Source: Croceicoccus naphthovorans (GTDB taxonomy: Bacteria; Pseudomonadota; Alphaproteobacteria; Sphingomonadales; Sphingomonadaceae). From it: a stretch of 64,000 bases of DNA. The translations under genes and the position numbers were made by a program. This document shows positions 15,638 through 31,399 of this stretch, piece after piece. The notes beneath the pieces were generated by a model, which had not been told where the DNA came from, did not search any database, and saw only the letters and a list, made by a program, of their open reading frames with translations. Position 1 is the stretch's first letter, and the number at the start of each line of letters is the position of its first letter. The stretch covers positions 3,041,501 to 3,105,500 of the forward strand of contig NZ_CP011770.1 in assembly GCF_001028705.1 (NCBI RefSeq), written 5' to 3'.

Positions 15638-15752
15638 TTTCCCGAGCGGGAAATCTATGCCAATTTCCGGTCAATTGCAAGGGAATTTTCCCGAACGGGA
15701 TATTTCGTCTTTGGAGAGACGTTTTGATAGGGTAGTTTTCCCGTGCGGGTAA
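15638..15752 (-). promoter_or_regulatory. hipBA promoter with three HipB operator palindromes
   Basis: Three 16-bp sites share TTTCCCG, two variable bases, then CGGG plus three A/T bases: O1 15638-15653 (perfect dyad), O2 15687-15702 and O3 15737-15752. Centres are 49 and 50 bp apart. A minus-strand promoter TTGCAA (15675-15680), 17 nt, TAGATT (15652-15657) fits exactly between O2 and O1. O1 overlaps the -10 and the start of transcription. Binding by HipB would therefore block RNA polymerase. E. coli hipBA likewise uses several spaced palindromes. Confidence 0.82.
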
Positions 15753-16043
15753 TATTCTGCTTCTCCAAAATTTCGTGATTCTGAGCCCCCGAATTGCTCA
15801 AAGCCAGATCTGAAAATTGCAGTTCAGGAAGGCGGGGTAGCAATTGTGGTAGCGAGCCCTCGAAGCGCTTCACATTTCCGTTAAACCACAAGTGATTGCA
15901 TCAACCCACTTGCCACCTCCGTCTCCGCCACCTGGCGCCCCGATCGGCGTTCCCCCTCAAAATACGCGCCCGATACCCGACCTGGCGAAAAGACCTGTCG
16001 TTCGCGATGGCCAATTCGGCGATCCCTGCGTTAAGAGCGGGAT
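15753..16043. other. Intergenic junction between accessory and core DNA
   Basis: No gene is supported here. It separates the divergent hipBA operon and psd, and probably contains the boundary of the accessory region. I found no direct repeat or tRNA fragment marking the junction, and no clear psd promoter. Confidence 0.4.
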
Positions 16044-16907
16044 ATGTCCGATCGTCTCAAAGTCCTGCTTCAGCACATCCTGCCCAAACAGCGCCTGACC
16101 TCGTTCGCCGGGCGGGTCGCCGGGGCGCAGGGCGGGGCGATGACGACGCGGCTGGTCCGCTGGTTCGTGGGCCGGTACGGCGTGGATATGAGCGAGGCGG
16201 AAAATCCCGATATCGCCAGCTACGCCACGTTCAACGCCTTTTTCACCCGCCCGCTCAAGGCAGGTGCGCGCCCGCTGGCCGATGCGGATTTCGTGTGCCC
16301 GGTGGACGGCGCGATCAGCCAGTTCGGGGCTATCGACGATCATCATATCTTTCAGGCCAAGGGCCACCGTTTCACGACCACCGATCTGCTGGGCGGCGAT
16401 GGCAATCTGGCGGCTGAGTTTCGGCACGGCAGCTTTGCCAATCTTTACCTGTCTCCCAAGGATTATCACCGCCTGCACATGCCCTGCGACGGCACGCTGC
16501 GACGCATGATCTATGTTCCCGGCGCGCTGTTCTCGGTAAATCCGGTTACCGCGCGCGGCGTGCCCAACCTCTTCGCCCGCAACGAACGGGTGGTCTGCCT
16601 ATTCGATTCGCCAGAGCACGGACCGTTCGCGATGGTCTTGGTCGGCGCAACCATCGTCGGCAGCATGGAGACGGTGTGGCACGGCGTGGTCAATCCCAAG
16701 CGCACCGGCAAGGTATCGGAATGGAACTATGCCGACGGCGATGTGATTCTGCGGCAGGGGGAGGAGATGGGCCGCTTCCTGCTGGGGTCGACCATCGTGA
16801 TGCTGTTCCGGTCCGGCACCATCTCCTTTAACCCGGACTGGGCCCCCGAACGCCCGATACGGCTTGGCGAGTTCATGGGCGAGCGTCCCTCGCAACAAGA
16901 GCGGTGA
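16044..16907 (+). CDS. psd: Phosphatidylserine decarboxylase proenzyme, 287 aa
   Basis: Converts phosphatidylserine to phosphatidylethanolamine at the inner membrane. The conserved self-cleavage motif LGST is present in FLLGSTIVML (serine near residue 249); cleavage makes a small alpha chain with the N-terminal pyruvoyl group. Other family segments are FNAFFTRPLK, PVDGAISQFG, SPKDYHRLHMP and VNPVTARGVP. Length is normal. The ATG follows a GAGCGGG stretch. The next gene on the strand (histone-deacetylase family) starts 19 nt downstream, suggesting co-transcription. Confidence 0.92.
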   Translation: MSDRLKVLLQHILPKQRLTSFAGRVAGAQGGAMTTRLVRWFVGRYGVDMSEAENPDIASYATFNAFFTRPLKAGARPLADADFVCPVDGAISQFGAIDDHHIFQAKGHRFTTTDLLGGDGNLAAEFRHGSFANLYLSPKDYHRLHMPCDGTLRRMIYVPGALFSVNPVTARGVPNLFARNERVVCLFDSPEHGPFAMVLVGATIVGSMETVWHGVVNPKRTGKVSEWNYADGDVILRQGEEMGRFLLGSTIVMLFRSGTISFNPDWAPERPIRLGEFMGERPSQQER

Positions 16908-16926
16908 CCCGCCAAAGGGCCTGACG

Positions 16927-17823
16927 ATGCTACACGTCGTCCACCACCCCGGTTACGCGATTGCGCGAGAGAGCGCGGGCACATTCCCGCACGATAAGTA
17001 TGCGTTGGTCATGCAATGGCTAGAGCAGAACGGCACGGCGATGACCGTGCATCGGCCCGAAATCATGCCCAGGGCTTGGCTGGAGGCGGTTCACGACCCT
17101 GCCTATGTCGAGGAAGTGATCAGCTGCACAGTCCCCGCCGCCAAGCAACGGCGAATCGGCTTTGCGATAGACGAGCGGGTTTCGCACCGGTCGCAGCTAT
17201 CGCCCGGCGGCACATGGCTGGCCGCAAGGTTGGCGTGCCGGCACGGCTTCGCCGCAAACAGCGCCGGGGGCAGCCACCATGCATTGGCCGAGACCGGGGC
17301 GGGATACTGCGTGTTCAACGACCTTGCCGTGGCGGCGAACCGCCTGATCGAGGAGGGAGACGCATCGCGCATCCTGATCCTCGACCTCGACGTGCATCAG
17401 GGCGACGGGACCGCGGCGCTGATGGCGGGTCGGGCCGACATTTTCACGATGTCGCTGCACGCCGAAAAGAACTTCCCGACGCGGAAGGCGCGATCCTCGC
17501 TGGACATCGCCCTGCCCGACGCGGCGGGCGATGGTGCGTATCTGGAGGCGTTGGGCAGCGCGCTGCCGCAAGTTCTCGACCACTTCGCGCCCGAAATCGT
17601 GCTTTTGCAGGCGGGCGTCGATGCCCACGCGGACGACAAGTTGGGTCGACTGGCGCTGACCGACGGCGGACTAATCGCCCGCGACCAAATGGTGGCGGCG
17701 GAAGCGCGGCTGCGCGGGTTGCCCTTGGCCAGCACGCTAGGCGGCGGATACGGCAAGGACCGCGAAGCCGTGGCCGCCCGCCACGCCCGTACGATGCTGA
17801 CGCTGGCGGCTGGGCGGGCCTGA
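16927..17823 (+). CDS. Histone deacetylase/AcuC-family hydrolase, 298 aa
   Basis: A zinc amidohydrolase of the arginase-deacetylase fold. It shows the paired histidines in NSAGGSHHALAE, the zinc-binding DLDVHQGDGTAAL, the third metal ligand D in LLQAGVDAHADDKLG, and a C-terminal glycine-rich GGGYGKD loop. Bacterial members deacetylate small molecules, polyamines or proteins; the substrate here is unknown. I start at the ATG at 16927 (MLHVVHHPGY), with an AAGGGC ribosome-binding site, rather than the in-frame extension that overlaps psd. It probably forms an operon with psd and the following secreted protein. Confidence 0.88.
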   Translation: MLHVVHHPGYAIARESAGTFPHDKYALVMQWLEQNGTAMTVHRPEIMPRAWLEAVHDPAYVEEVISCTVPAAKQRRIGFAIDERVSHRSQLSPGGTWLAARLACRHGFAANSAGGSHHALAETGAGYCVFNDLAVAANRLIEEGDASRILILDLDVHQGDGTAALMAGRADIFTMSLHAEKNFPTRKARSSLDIALPDAAGDGAYLEALGSALPQVLDHFAPEIVLLQAGVDAHADDKLGRLALTDGGLIARDQMVAAEARLRGLPLASTLGGGYGKDREAVAARHARTMLTLAAGRA

Positions 17824-17885
17824 TTTGCGATTCCTGCGTTGATCGGGCACTATTGCGCCTTCCAGAACGCAGTGGGGTAAAGCGA

Positions 17886-18293
17886 ATGACGCGCGGATCG
17901 GCCCTCGTGCTTGGCGGGGCACTTCTCACACTTTGCATCGGTGGCGGAGCTGCGGCGCAGGATGCGGCGGAATTGGCGGCGATCCTGTCGGGCAGCGCGC
18001 AGACCGGCGGGGCGCAGAAATCGCTGGGCAACTCCATCCGGCGCAGCATCAATTCGGCCAGCGTCGCTATCCCGGCGCGCCCTCCCGCGCGCAGCAGCCG
18101 CACGACGCGTCAGCGCAATCGCGGGGCGGTGCAGGTTGGCGGGCGATTGCCGGCAGGGGTGGATCCCCTGGAAGGGAGCGACGCCACGCAATACCGGCTG
18201 GGCAACGGGGTCGGCATTACGACCAGCGGCCGGATCAACACGGTGGGCGAAACGAAGTGCGTTAAGGATTGCCCCAAGCCGGGCGGTCAATAG
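17886..18293 (+). CDS. Exported hypothetical protein, 135 aa
   Basis: A short protein beginning with a clear signal peptide (hydrophobic core ALVLGGALLTLCIGGGAAA, cleavage likely before QDAAE). The mature part is basic and low in complexity, rich in Arg, Ser and Pro in the middle, and ends with two cysteines (KCVKDCPKPGG). I do not recognise the family. It lies 62 nt after the deacetylase-family gene, with GGGG 8 nt before the ATG. A periplasmic location is inferred. Confidence 0.65.
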   Translation: MTRGSALVLGGALLTLCIGGGAAAQDAAELAAILSGSAQTGGAQKSLGNSIRRSINSASVAIPARPPARSSRTTRQRNRGAVQVGGRLPAGVDPLEGSDATQYRLGNGVGITTSGRINTVGETKCVKDCPKPGGQ

Positions 18294-18299
18294 CCGCAG

Positions 18300-18470
18300 T
18301 CACAGAACGCCGAGCAGGATCCCTAGCACGGCAAGAAACAGGCCCAGCGCGATCATCTTTCGGTGATCGCCGATAGCGTTTCGCCGCAGGGAATCGACGC
18401 CCATCAGAACGACGAACAGGCCGATGGTCGCAAAGACGATCCCAAGCAGAACGAAGGGCGTAACCAGCAT
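18300..18470 (-). CDS. Small two-helix membrane protein, 56 aa
   Basis: A short frame encodes 56 residues with two hydrophobic segments (PFVLLGIVFATIGLFVVLM and MIALGLFLAVLGILLGVL) separated by a basic loop SLRRNAIGDHRK. This is the pattern of a real small inner-membrane hairpin with the loop probably cytoplasmic. The stop is nearly adjacent to the end of the convergent exported-protein gene. An AGGA lies directly before the ATG, which is closer than ideal, so the start is uncertain. No function can be assigned. Confidence 0.6.
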   Translation of the reverse strand: MLVTPFVLLGIVFATIGLFVVLMGVDSLRRNAIGDHRKMIALGLFLAVLGILLGVL

Positions 18471-18570
18471 TCCTGCATATTAGGCCGCATACCGGGATGG
18501 CGGCAATCGCAAGCCCACCCGAATCCGATCCATTACGGTGATTGTCACACCTGATGCGTGACATTGCGGA

Positions 18571-20217
18571 TCAGGCCGCGTCTGGCAGGTCGTCCGGGTT
18601 CTTGCGATGCTTTTCCGTGCGGTGTTGATCAGGCGGGGCGAACCACTTGTGGCGATCTTCGTCGAAAGGCCGCCCGTCGGACAGCTCCTCGGCATTGACC
18701 GGGTAGGAAATCAGGTAGCCCTGAATCTGCGTGATCCCTTCGTTGCGCAACCATTCCAGCTGGCTCTGCCGCTCAACGCCCTCTGCCACCGTCGCCATGC
18801 CCATCGCGGTCGCCAGTTGCATGACCGCACGCACGATGGCCTGACAATCATCACGCTCTTCGATGTCCTCGATGAAGCACTTGTCGATCTTGATCTTGTC
18901 GAACGGAAAACTTCGCAGATAGTTCAGCGATGAGAACCCCGTCCCGAAATCGTCGAGCGCGATGCGCATCCCCAACGCGCGGAATTCGTGGAGCATCGCC
19001 ACGTTCCGCTCGCTGTCGTGCATCAGCATGTTCTCGGTGATTTCCAGTTCGATCCGGTTCGCATCGATCGCGGTCTTGCGGATCGCCTCGGTCAGCGTCG
19101 GCAATAGGCGTGGCGAGCGCATCTGTAGGGGTGAGAGGTTGATCGCCACTCGTTCCTGATCGGGCCAGCTCGCCGCCTCTTCGATCGCGTTGCGGATGAT
19201 CCATTCGCCCAGCGCGACGATCAACCCGCTATCCTCTGCCAGCGGGATGAACTCCCCGGGCATGACCACGCCCCAGATCGGGCTGTGCCAGCGGACCAGC
19301 GTTTCGAATCCCACCGTCTTGCGGTGATGTATGTCGTAGAGCGGCTGATAATGCAGCGTGAATTCGCCGTTCTGGATCGCGGTGCGCAAGTCCGCCTCCA
19401 GCTGCGCGCGTTCGCGGTCGCGTTCCTCCAGCCACGGTTCGAACTCGGCATACGTGCTACGACCCAGCGCCTTGGCGGCATAGAGCGCAAGGTCGGCCTG
19501 ACGCAGCAGGTCGTCCGGCCCGCCGGTACCGTCCGCACCCGGCCCTTCGAAGTGGGCGATGCCGATGCTGGTGCTGGTCGACAGCTTCTGGTCGTCGATG
19601 ATGAAGGGCCGCTGCAACTGGTCGACAATGCGTTGGGCAACGGCCTTGGCGTCGGACCGGCTGGACAGGCGCGTCAGAAGCACTGCAAACTCGTCGCCAC
19701 CCAGCCGCGCGACAAGGTCATGGCTTTTTACGCATTCGGCGATGCGCCCGGCGGCGTCAGATAGCAGCCGGTCGCCGGTCGAGTGGCCGAAGGTGTCGTT
19801 GATCTGCTTGAAATGGTCGAGATCGAGGTAGAGTAGCGCCGATTGGCCGGTGGTCTTCTTGCGCTCCAGCACCTCGCGCAGCGTCTCGCCGAACAGGAAT
19901 CGGTTGGCGATGCCGGTCAGCATGTCGTGGTGCGCCATGAAATTCATGCGCTCCACCGCCTGCCGCGTGTCGGTCGTATCGCGCGCCACGCCGTGCATCG
20001 TGCCGTCGTCCCAGCAATTGGCCGACAGCGTCCACCAGCGGGTTTCACCGTCGACATTCAGGCTGATCGTTAGGTCGCGAAACGGCTGGCGGACCAGCAG
20101 GCGATGGGCGAGCAATTCGCGCGCAGGACCATGTTCGAACAGCGATACGAATTCGCGCCCTTCAAGCTCAGAAGTGGCAAGGCCCGATGCCTCACCGAAC
20201 CGGTCGCAAACTTGCAC
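18571..20217 (-). CDS. C-terminal fragment: PAS-like, GGDEF and EAL domains
   Basis: Downstream of the amber codon, a 548-residue frame could be translated from a GTG at 20217. It carries the rest of a PAS-like fold (RWWTLSANCWDDGTMHGVAR), a GGDEF domain with active-site RLGGDEFAVLL near residue 165, and an EAL domain. The EAL domain has ETLVRW as the catalytic EAL variant, NLSPLQMRS, ELEITENMLM, DDFGTGFSSLNYL, KIDKCFIEDI and VAEGVE. Both enzymatic domains look competent. If expressed alone it would be soluble and detached from its membrane sensor. The ribosome-binding signal at this GTG is poor. Confidence 0.6.
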   Translation of the reverse strand: MQVCDRFGEASGLATSELEGREFVSLFEHGPARELLAHRLLVRQPFRDLTISLNVDGETRWWTLSANCWDDGTMHGVARDTTDTRQAVERMNFMAHHDMLTGIANRFLFGETLREVLERKKTTGQSALLYLDLDHFKQINDTFGHSTGDRLLSDAAGRIAECVKSHDLVARLGGDEFAVLLTRLSSRSDAKAVAQRIVDQLQRPFIIDDQKLSTSTSIGIAHFEGPGADGTGGPDDLLRQADLALYAAKALGRSTYAEFEPWLEERDRERAQLEADLRTAIQNGEFTLHYQPLYDIHHRKTVGFETLVRWHSPIWGVVMPGEFIPLAEDSGLIVALGEWIIRNAIEEAASWPDQERVAINLSPLQMRSPRLLPTLTEAIRKTAIDANRIELEITENMLMHDSERNVAMLHEFRALGMRIALDDFGTGFSSLNYLRSFPFDKIKIDKCFIEDIEERDDCQAIVRAVMQLATAMGMATVAEGVERQSQLEWLRNEGITQIQGYLISYPVNAEELSDGRPFDEDRHKWFAPPDQHRTEKHRKNPDDLPDAA

Positions 20218-20259
20218 GAGGCAGGCGGCGCGGTCGACCTGCCATAACCAGTCAGCGCT

Positions 20260-20916
20260 CTACGCTTCGTAATCGTGGAGCAGCAGCTGGATCGTCTCGG
20301 CGCTTTCGGCCAGTTCGGCCTCACCCTCGAACTTGCGGCGATAGAGCTTTGCATCGTCTGCTATGCCGCGCAGCAGAACAAGCGTGAGAGCCGCGATCAA
20401 CAGGCCTGCCACCGGGTCGATATGCCCGCCCATCGCATAGCTGATCGCCACCCCGGCGCAGGCCATCGCTCCAACGAAGACGATGCACACCTCTGGCAGG
20501 GCGCGGTAATAGATCATCGAGGAAGTGATGACCCCGGCGGACAGGATGCCGAGCAGGTATAGCTCAGGCTCGCTGGCCAAGACCGCGAACATCGTCATCC
20601 CGGTCGCCCAGCCCAGCGAATCGGCAACGCCCAGCGCCACCGCGAATCGGCGCTGTTGCCGGAAATAGAGAAGATCGATGGTCTCGGGCGTGAAACGGCG
20701 CACCTGTTCCACGCGAATCAGGCTGATCGCCAGCATCAGGCCCAGCCACAGGAACTGCAGCAGGATGCCGGGCCCGCCGATGCGGATCACGCAAGTCACG
20801 AAAGCGCCGAAAGCAGAAGTCGCGGCGGCCAGTTGGCCACGGTCCGCGTAATCCTGCAGGCGCCGCGTGAGCAGGTAATCCGCTCGGCCGAAAAGGGCGG
20901 CCTGTCTGCCTCCCAT
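20260..20916 (-). CDS. N-terminal fragment: membrane sensor region, 218 aa
   Basis: The part upstream of the amber codon. It has several hydrophobic helices (for example GILLQFLWLGLMLAISLI, LLGILSAGVITSSMIYY, CIVFVGAMACAGVAISYA and DPVAGLLIAALTLVLLRGI) and ends in an amphipathic linker (KFEGEAELAESAETIQLLLH). It lacks any catalytic domain, so by itself it would be a truncated sensor. The ATG lies just downstream of a dyad (20933-20952). Confidence 0.6.
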   Translation of the reverse strand: MGGRQAALFGRADYLLTRRLQDYADRGQLAAATSAFGAFVTCVIRIGGPGILLQFLWLGLMLAISLIRVEQVRRFTPETIDLLYFRQQRRFAVALGVADSLGWATGMTMFAVLASEPELYLLGILSAGVITSSMIYYRALPEVCIVFVGAMACAGVAISYAMGGHIDPVAGLLIAALTLVLLRGIADDAKLYRRKFEGEAELAESAETIQLLLHDYEA

Positions 20917-20932
20917 AAACCTTTACCACCGT

Positions 20933-20952
20933 TTCCCTGTACAGTCAGGGAA
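20933..20952. promoter_or_regulatory. Inverted repeat before the GGDEF-EAL gene
   Basis: TTCCCTG (20933-20939) and CAGGGAA (20946-20952) form a 7-bp dyad around 6 nt. They partly overlap the 8-bp palindrome CTGTACAG (20937-20944). It lies 16 bp upstream of the minus-strand start codon at 20916 and could be an operator or a leader hairpin. Confidence 0.3.
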
Positions 20953-21040
20953 GCATTCCTAAACGGCGGGGGTAAATCCCGGGTAAAGAAGGGTTTGGCG
21001 GTCCGCTGCGATGCCGGACATCACCATGCGGAGGGCCACG

Positions 21041-21071
21041 AAAAACCCCCGCCGGACGGGTCCGACGGGGG
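21041..21071 (-). terminator. Rho-independent terminator after rpoC
   Basis: On the minus strand CCCCCGTCGGA pairs with TCCGGCGGGGG (one G-T wobble) around a 4-nt loop and is followed by five T. It lies 30 nt past the rpoC stop. Confidence 0.85.
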
Positions 21072-21101
21072 TCTTTTCGTTTCGCGATCCCAGCGTGACG
21101 A

Positions 21102-25421
<4,320 letters not shown>

Positions 25422-25509
25422 TTTTCAAATCCCTTGAGGGGGGAAACCTGCATGCGAATGAGGGGCGGACGGGCCCGGTCCGAAGACTGTTGGTCCCGCC
25501 CGCGATCTC

Positions 25510-29673
<4,164 letters not shown>

Positions 29674-29951
29674 GAGGGTGTTTGGCCTCTTGCTTCGTGT
29701 TGTGCCGATTCGGTCCGTCAACTGACCGTCCCGGCATGGGATTTCGTCGCACGCGATGCGATGCTCCAGAAACGACAAAAGGCCGCAGGACAAACGGGAA
29801 ACCGCCCCTTTCGAGGCATTCCCGGCCCACAGCCGTCGCGTCGTTGTGCTGGTTTCAAGGCCTCCATCCCGGGCCGACCCCCGCGCCAGGGCCGCCTTGC
29901 TCGAAGCCTTCGAACAGAGGCGCATATAGGGCGCGGGGGCGGGGGTGTCAA
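29674..29951 (-). promoter_or_regulatory. rpoB promoter and long leader
   Basis: A near-consensus minus-strand sigma70 promoter: TTGACA (29946-29951), 17 nt, TATATG (29923-29928). Transcription should begin near 29916, leaving a leader of about 240 nt before the rpoB ATG. The leader is GC-rich and can form hairpins, but I recognise no known riboregulator in it. Because rpoBC is detached from rplJL here, this promoter likely drives rpoBC independently. Confidence 0.75.
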
Positions 29952-30045
29952 AGGGTGCGGGCCGGATGATTCGGGCGTTTGGGCGCGCGAAAGCGGACCG
30001 AATGGCGAGCTGCCATCGGAATTTTCCGTAAAACAATCACGGACT

Positions 30046-30120
30046 TATCGTTTTTCGATATTTATCGATTGACGATATGCCGCACTGGGTTCATATCGTT
30101 TTTCAACAAACCACATATCG
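30046..30120 (+). promoter_or_regulatory. Promoter with TATCG operator array for DUF2975/XRE operon
   Basis: Two adjacent dyads, TATCG-N5-CGATA at 30046-30060 and 30063-30077, are followed by TATCG half-sites at 30094-30098 and 30116-30120. The half-sites sit in a direct repeat (ATATCG, three bases, TTCAACA). A plus-strand promoter TTGACG (30069-30074), 17 nt, CATATC (30092-30097) is interleaved: the second dyad covers the -35 and a half-site covers the -10. This is the layout of an autorepressed promoter, probably controlled by the XRE regulator at 30828-31085. Confidence 0.72.
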
Positions 30121-30132
30121 GAGTTCAACAAT

Positions 30133-30264
30133 ATGTCCCGCATGCTTACCCAGTCCGCCGCGATTTCCTTCGCCATGCTGCTCGCCGTCGCCCTATGGGC
30201 ACCGACCGTCAGCCCCGTCGCCACATCGCAGCTTTCAACCGTCACAAGCCTGGTCCTCGCCTGA
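30133..30264 (+). CDS. Small hydrophobic leader-like protein, 43 aa
   Basis: A 43-residue frame (MSRMLTQSAAISFAMLLAVA then LWAPTVSPVATSQLSTVT) with one hydrophobic segment typical of a signal peptide or single-span membrane peptide. It begins 29 nt after the predicted transcription start and ends 39 nt before the DUF2975 gene, in the same transcript. There is no strong ribosome-binding site. It could be a small secreted or membrane peptide, or a leader peptide. Function unknown. Confidence 0.5.
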   Translation: MSRMLTQSAAISFAMLLAVALWAPTVSPVATSQLSTVTSLVLA

Positions 30265-30303
30265 GGATCGGGACCGACAACCGCACCACCAGAGGAGCCT
30301 GTC

Positions 30304-30828
30304 ATGCCCAAAGTCGCCAGAGACCCGCTGCTCGCAGTGGCGCGGGTCGTCCTTGTCTTCCTTCAACTGATATCGGGCTTTGCCGCCATCTCGCTGGCCA
30401 TTGCCCTTCCCGCCGTCCTCATATTCCGCTCGTCGGTTCTGGCCGAATTTGCCGAGGAAGGGGTTAGCACCGATGCGTTCTGGCCGATGACCGCGATGAT
30501 CGTGCTGGGCCTTGCGACGGCGGTGCTGGTGTTCGTACTGGTGCGGCTGACTCGGCGGATCGTCGATACCGTCGCGCTGGGCGATCCGTTCGTACCCGAT
30601 AACGCACAGCGCCTAAGTCTGATGGCATGGTGCATGCTTGCGATCCAGATCGTCACCATTCCGCTGGCAACGTTTGCCCGCCAGCTTGAGAGCATCACCG
30701 AAGGCACCCCGGATACCGAGCTTTCGATTTCGCTGTCAGGCCTGCTTTTCGTGCTGGTCCTCTTCATCCTCGCCCGCGTTTTCCGCAAGGGGACAGAGAT
30801 GCGCAGCGAACTGGAAGGAACCGTCTGA
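30304..30828 (+). CDS. DUF2975 membrane protein, 174 aa
   Basis: An integral membrane protein with four predicted hydrophobic helices (around FLQLISGFAAISLAIALPAV, FWPMTAMIVLGLATAVLVFV, LMAWCMLAIQIVTIPLATF and SGLLFVLVLFILARVF). DUF2975 proteins are usually encoded directly upstream of a small XRE regulator, as here, where the stop and next start share a base. Their biochemical role is not established; a membrane signal or stress-response module is the common guess. GAGGAG precedes the ATG. Confidence 0.82.
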   Translation: MPKVARDPLLAVARVVLVFLQLISGFAAISLAIALPAVLIFRSSVLAEFAEEGVSTDAFWPMTAMIVLGLATAVLVFVLVRLTRRIVDTVALGDPFVPDNAQRLSLMAWCMLAIQIVTIPLATFARQLESITEGTPDTELSISLSGLLFVLVLFILARVFRKGTEMRSELEGTV

Positions 30829-31085
30829 TGCCCCCCGCCACTTCCCCCGAGGACGGCAGCGGCATTACCGTTCGGCTCGACGACCTGCTCTACGAACGCC
30901 GCATGACCCTGACCGAACTGGCAGAGCGGGTCGGCATCACCCTTGCGAACCTGTCGATCCTGAAAACCGGCAAGGCCAAGGCGATCCGGTTCTCCACGCT
31001 AGAAGCGATCTGCCGCGAACTGGATTGCCAGCCGGGCGACTTGCTCTGCTGCCCACCCGCGGCCAAGGATGACGAGACGGACTGA
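30828..31085 (+). CDS. Small XRE-family regulator (YozG type), 85 aa
   Basis: A compact Cro/CI-type helix-turn-helix protein: DDLLYERRMTLTELAERVGI and TLANLSILKTGKAKAIRFST form the DNA-binding fold, followed by LEAICRELDCQPGDLLCC, typical of the YozG/HTH_26 group. It overlaps the end of the DUF2975 gene by one base (TGATG), the standard pairing for this group. The TATCG dyads over the operon promoter are its likely targets, giving autoregulation. Confidence 0.85.
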   Translation: MPPATSPEDGSGITVRLDDLLYERRMTLTELAERVGITLANLSILKTGKAKAIRFSTLEAICRELDCQPGDLLCCPPAAKDDETD

Positions 31086-31113
31086 CACGCAGGTTCGTTG
31101 ACCCCCTATTTTC

Positions 31114-31399
31114 TTGACATTGGGCGCGCCTGCCGCCATTGGCGCGCCCGATCCCTTTGGGGGTCATCCGTCCGAGACAGTCGGTGAGGGGAATTTGCCT
31201 CTCTTAATTTCCGGCCTAGACGGGGAAACGAGTTTCCGGTGGTCCGCCCCGTGCGTTGCCGCCAATTTGCGCCATTTGGCGCTCCTCCTTCCCTGATCGA
31301 ACGGACTCGCCCGTGCTTCGGAGCCTTGCGCCCCGTTGCGCGGACACAATGAGCCGATCGCCTGCCCACAAGCGGGCGGTCAAACGTGAAGGAGCAAAC
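31114..31399 (+). promoter_or_regulatory. rplJ upstream region: possible promoter, GC-rich dyad, ribosomal leader
   Basis: A TTGACA at 31114-31119 could be a -35 for rplJL, but the matching -10 (CATTGG, 17 nt on) is weak. A perfect 9-bp dyad, GGGCGCGCC (31122-31130) and GGCGCGCCC (31141-31149), follows without a T-run. The remaining 250 nt before rplJ hold no convincing gene and are where an L10-type autoregulatory leader is expected; I could not confirm its fold by eye. Confidence 0.35.

Larger units (their letters stand above)
18571..20916 (-). pseudogene. GGDEF-EAL cyclic-di-GMP protein interrupted by an in-frame amber codon
   Basis: One continuous reading frame of 782 codons is split only by TAG at 20260-20262. 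The residues on either side (LLLHDYEA, stop, SADWLWQVDR) read as an unbroken junction between a membrane sensor region and a PAS-like region. A CAG-to-TAG change would explain it. The whole would be a seven-helix-type membrane sensor, PAS-like segment, GGDEF cyclase and EAL phosphodiesterase. The GGDEF and EAL motifs are intact, so the lesion looks recent. Alternatives are amber read-through or a sequencing error. The two halves are listed separately. Confidence 0.8.

Noticed and set aside
15655..15891. 78-codon minus-strand frame upstream of hipB
   Set aside because: It runs through the hipBA promoter and operators, and has no ribosome-binding site or family resemblance.
29674..30036. N-terminal extension of rpoB by about 120 codons
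   Set aside because: The sequence is not RpoB-like, runs through the predicted promoter, and the ATG at 29673 matches the family start.
31122..31149. 9-bp GC dyad as terminator of the XRE operon
   Set aside because: No T-run follows in the plus direction; left as part of the rplJ upstream region.
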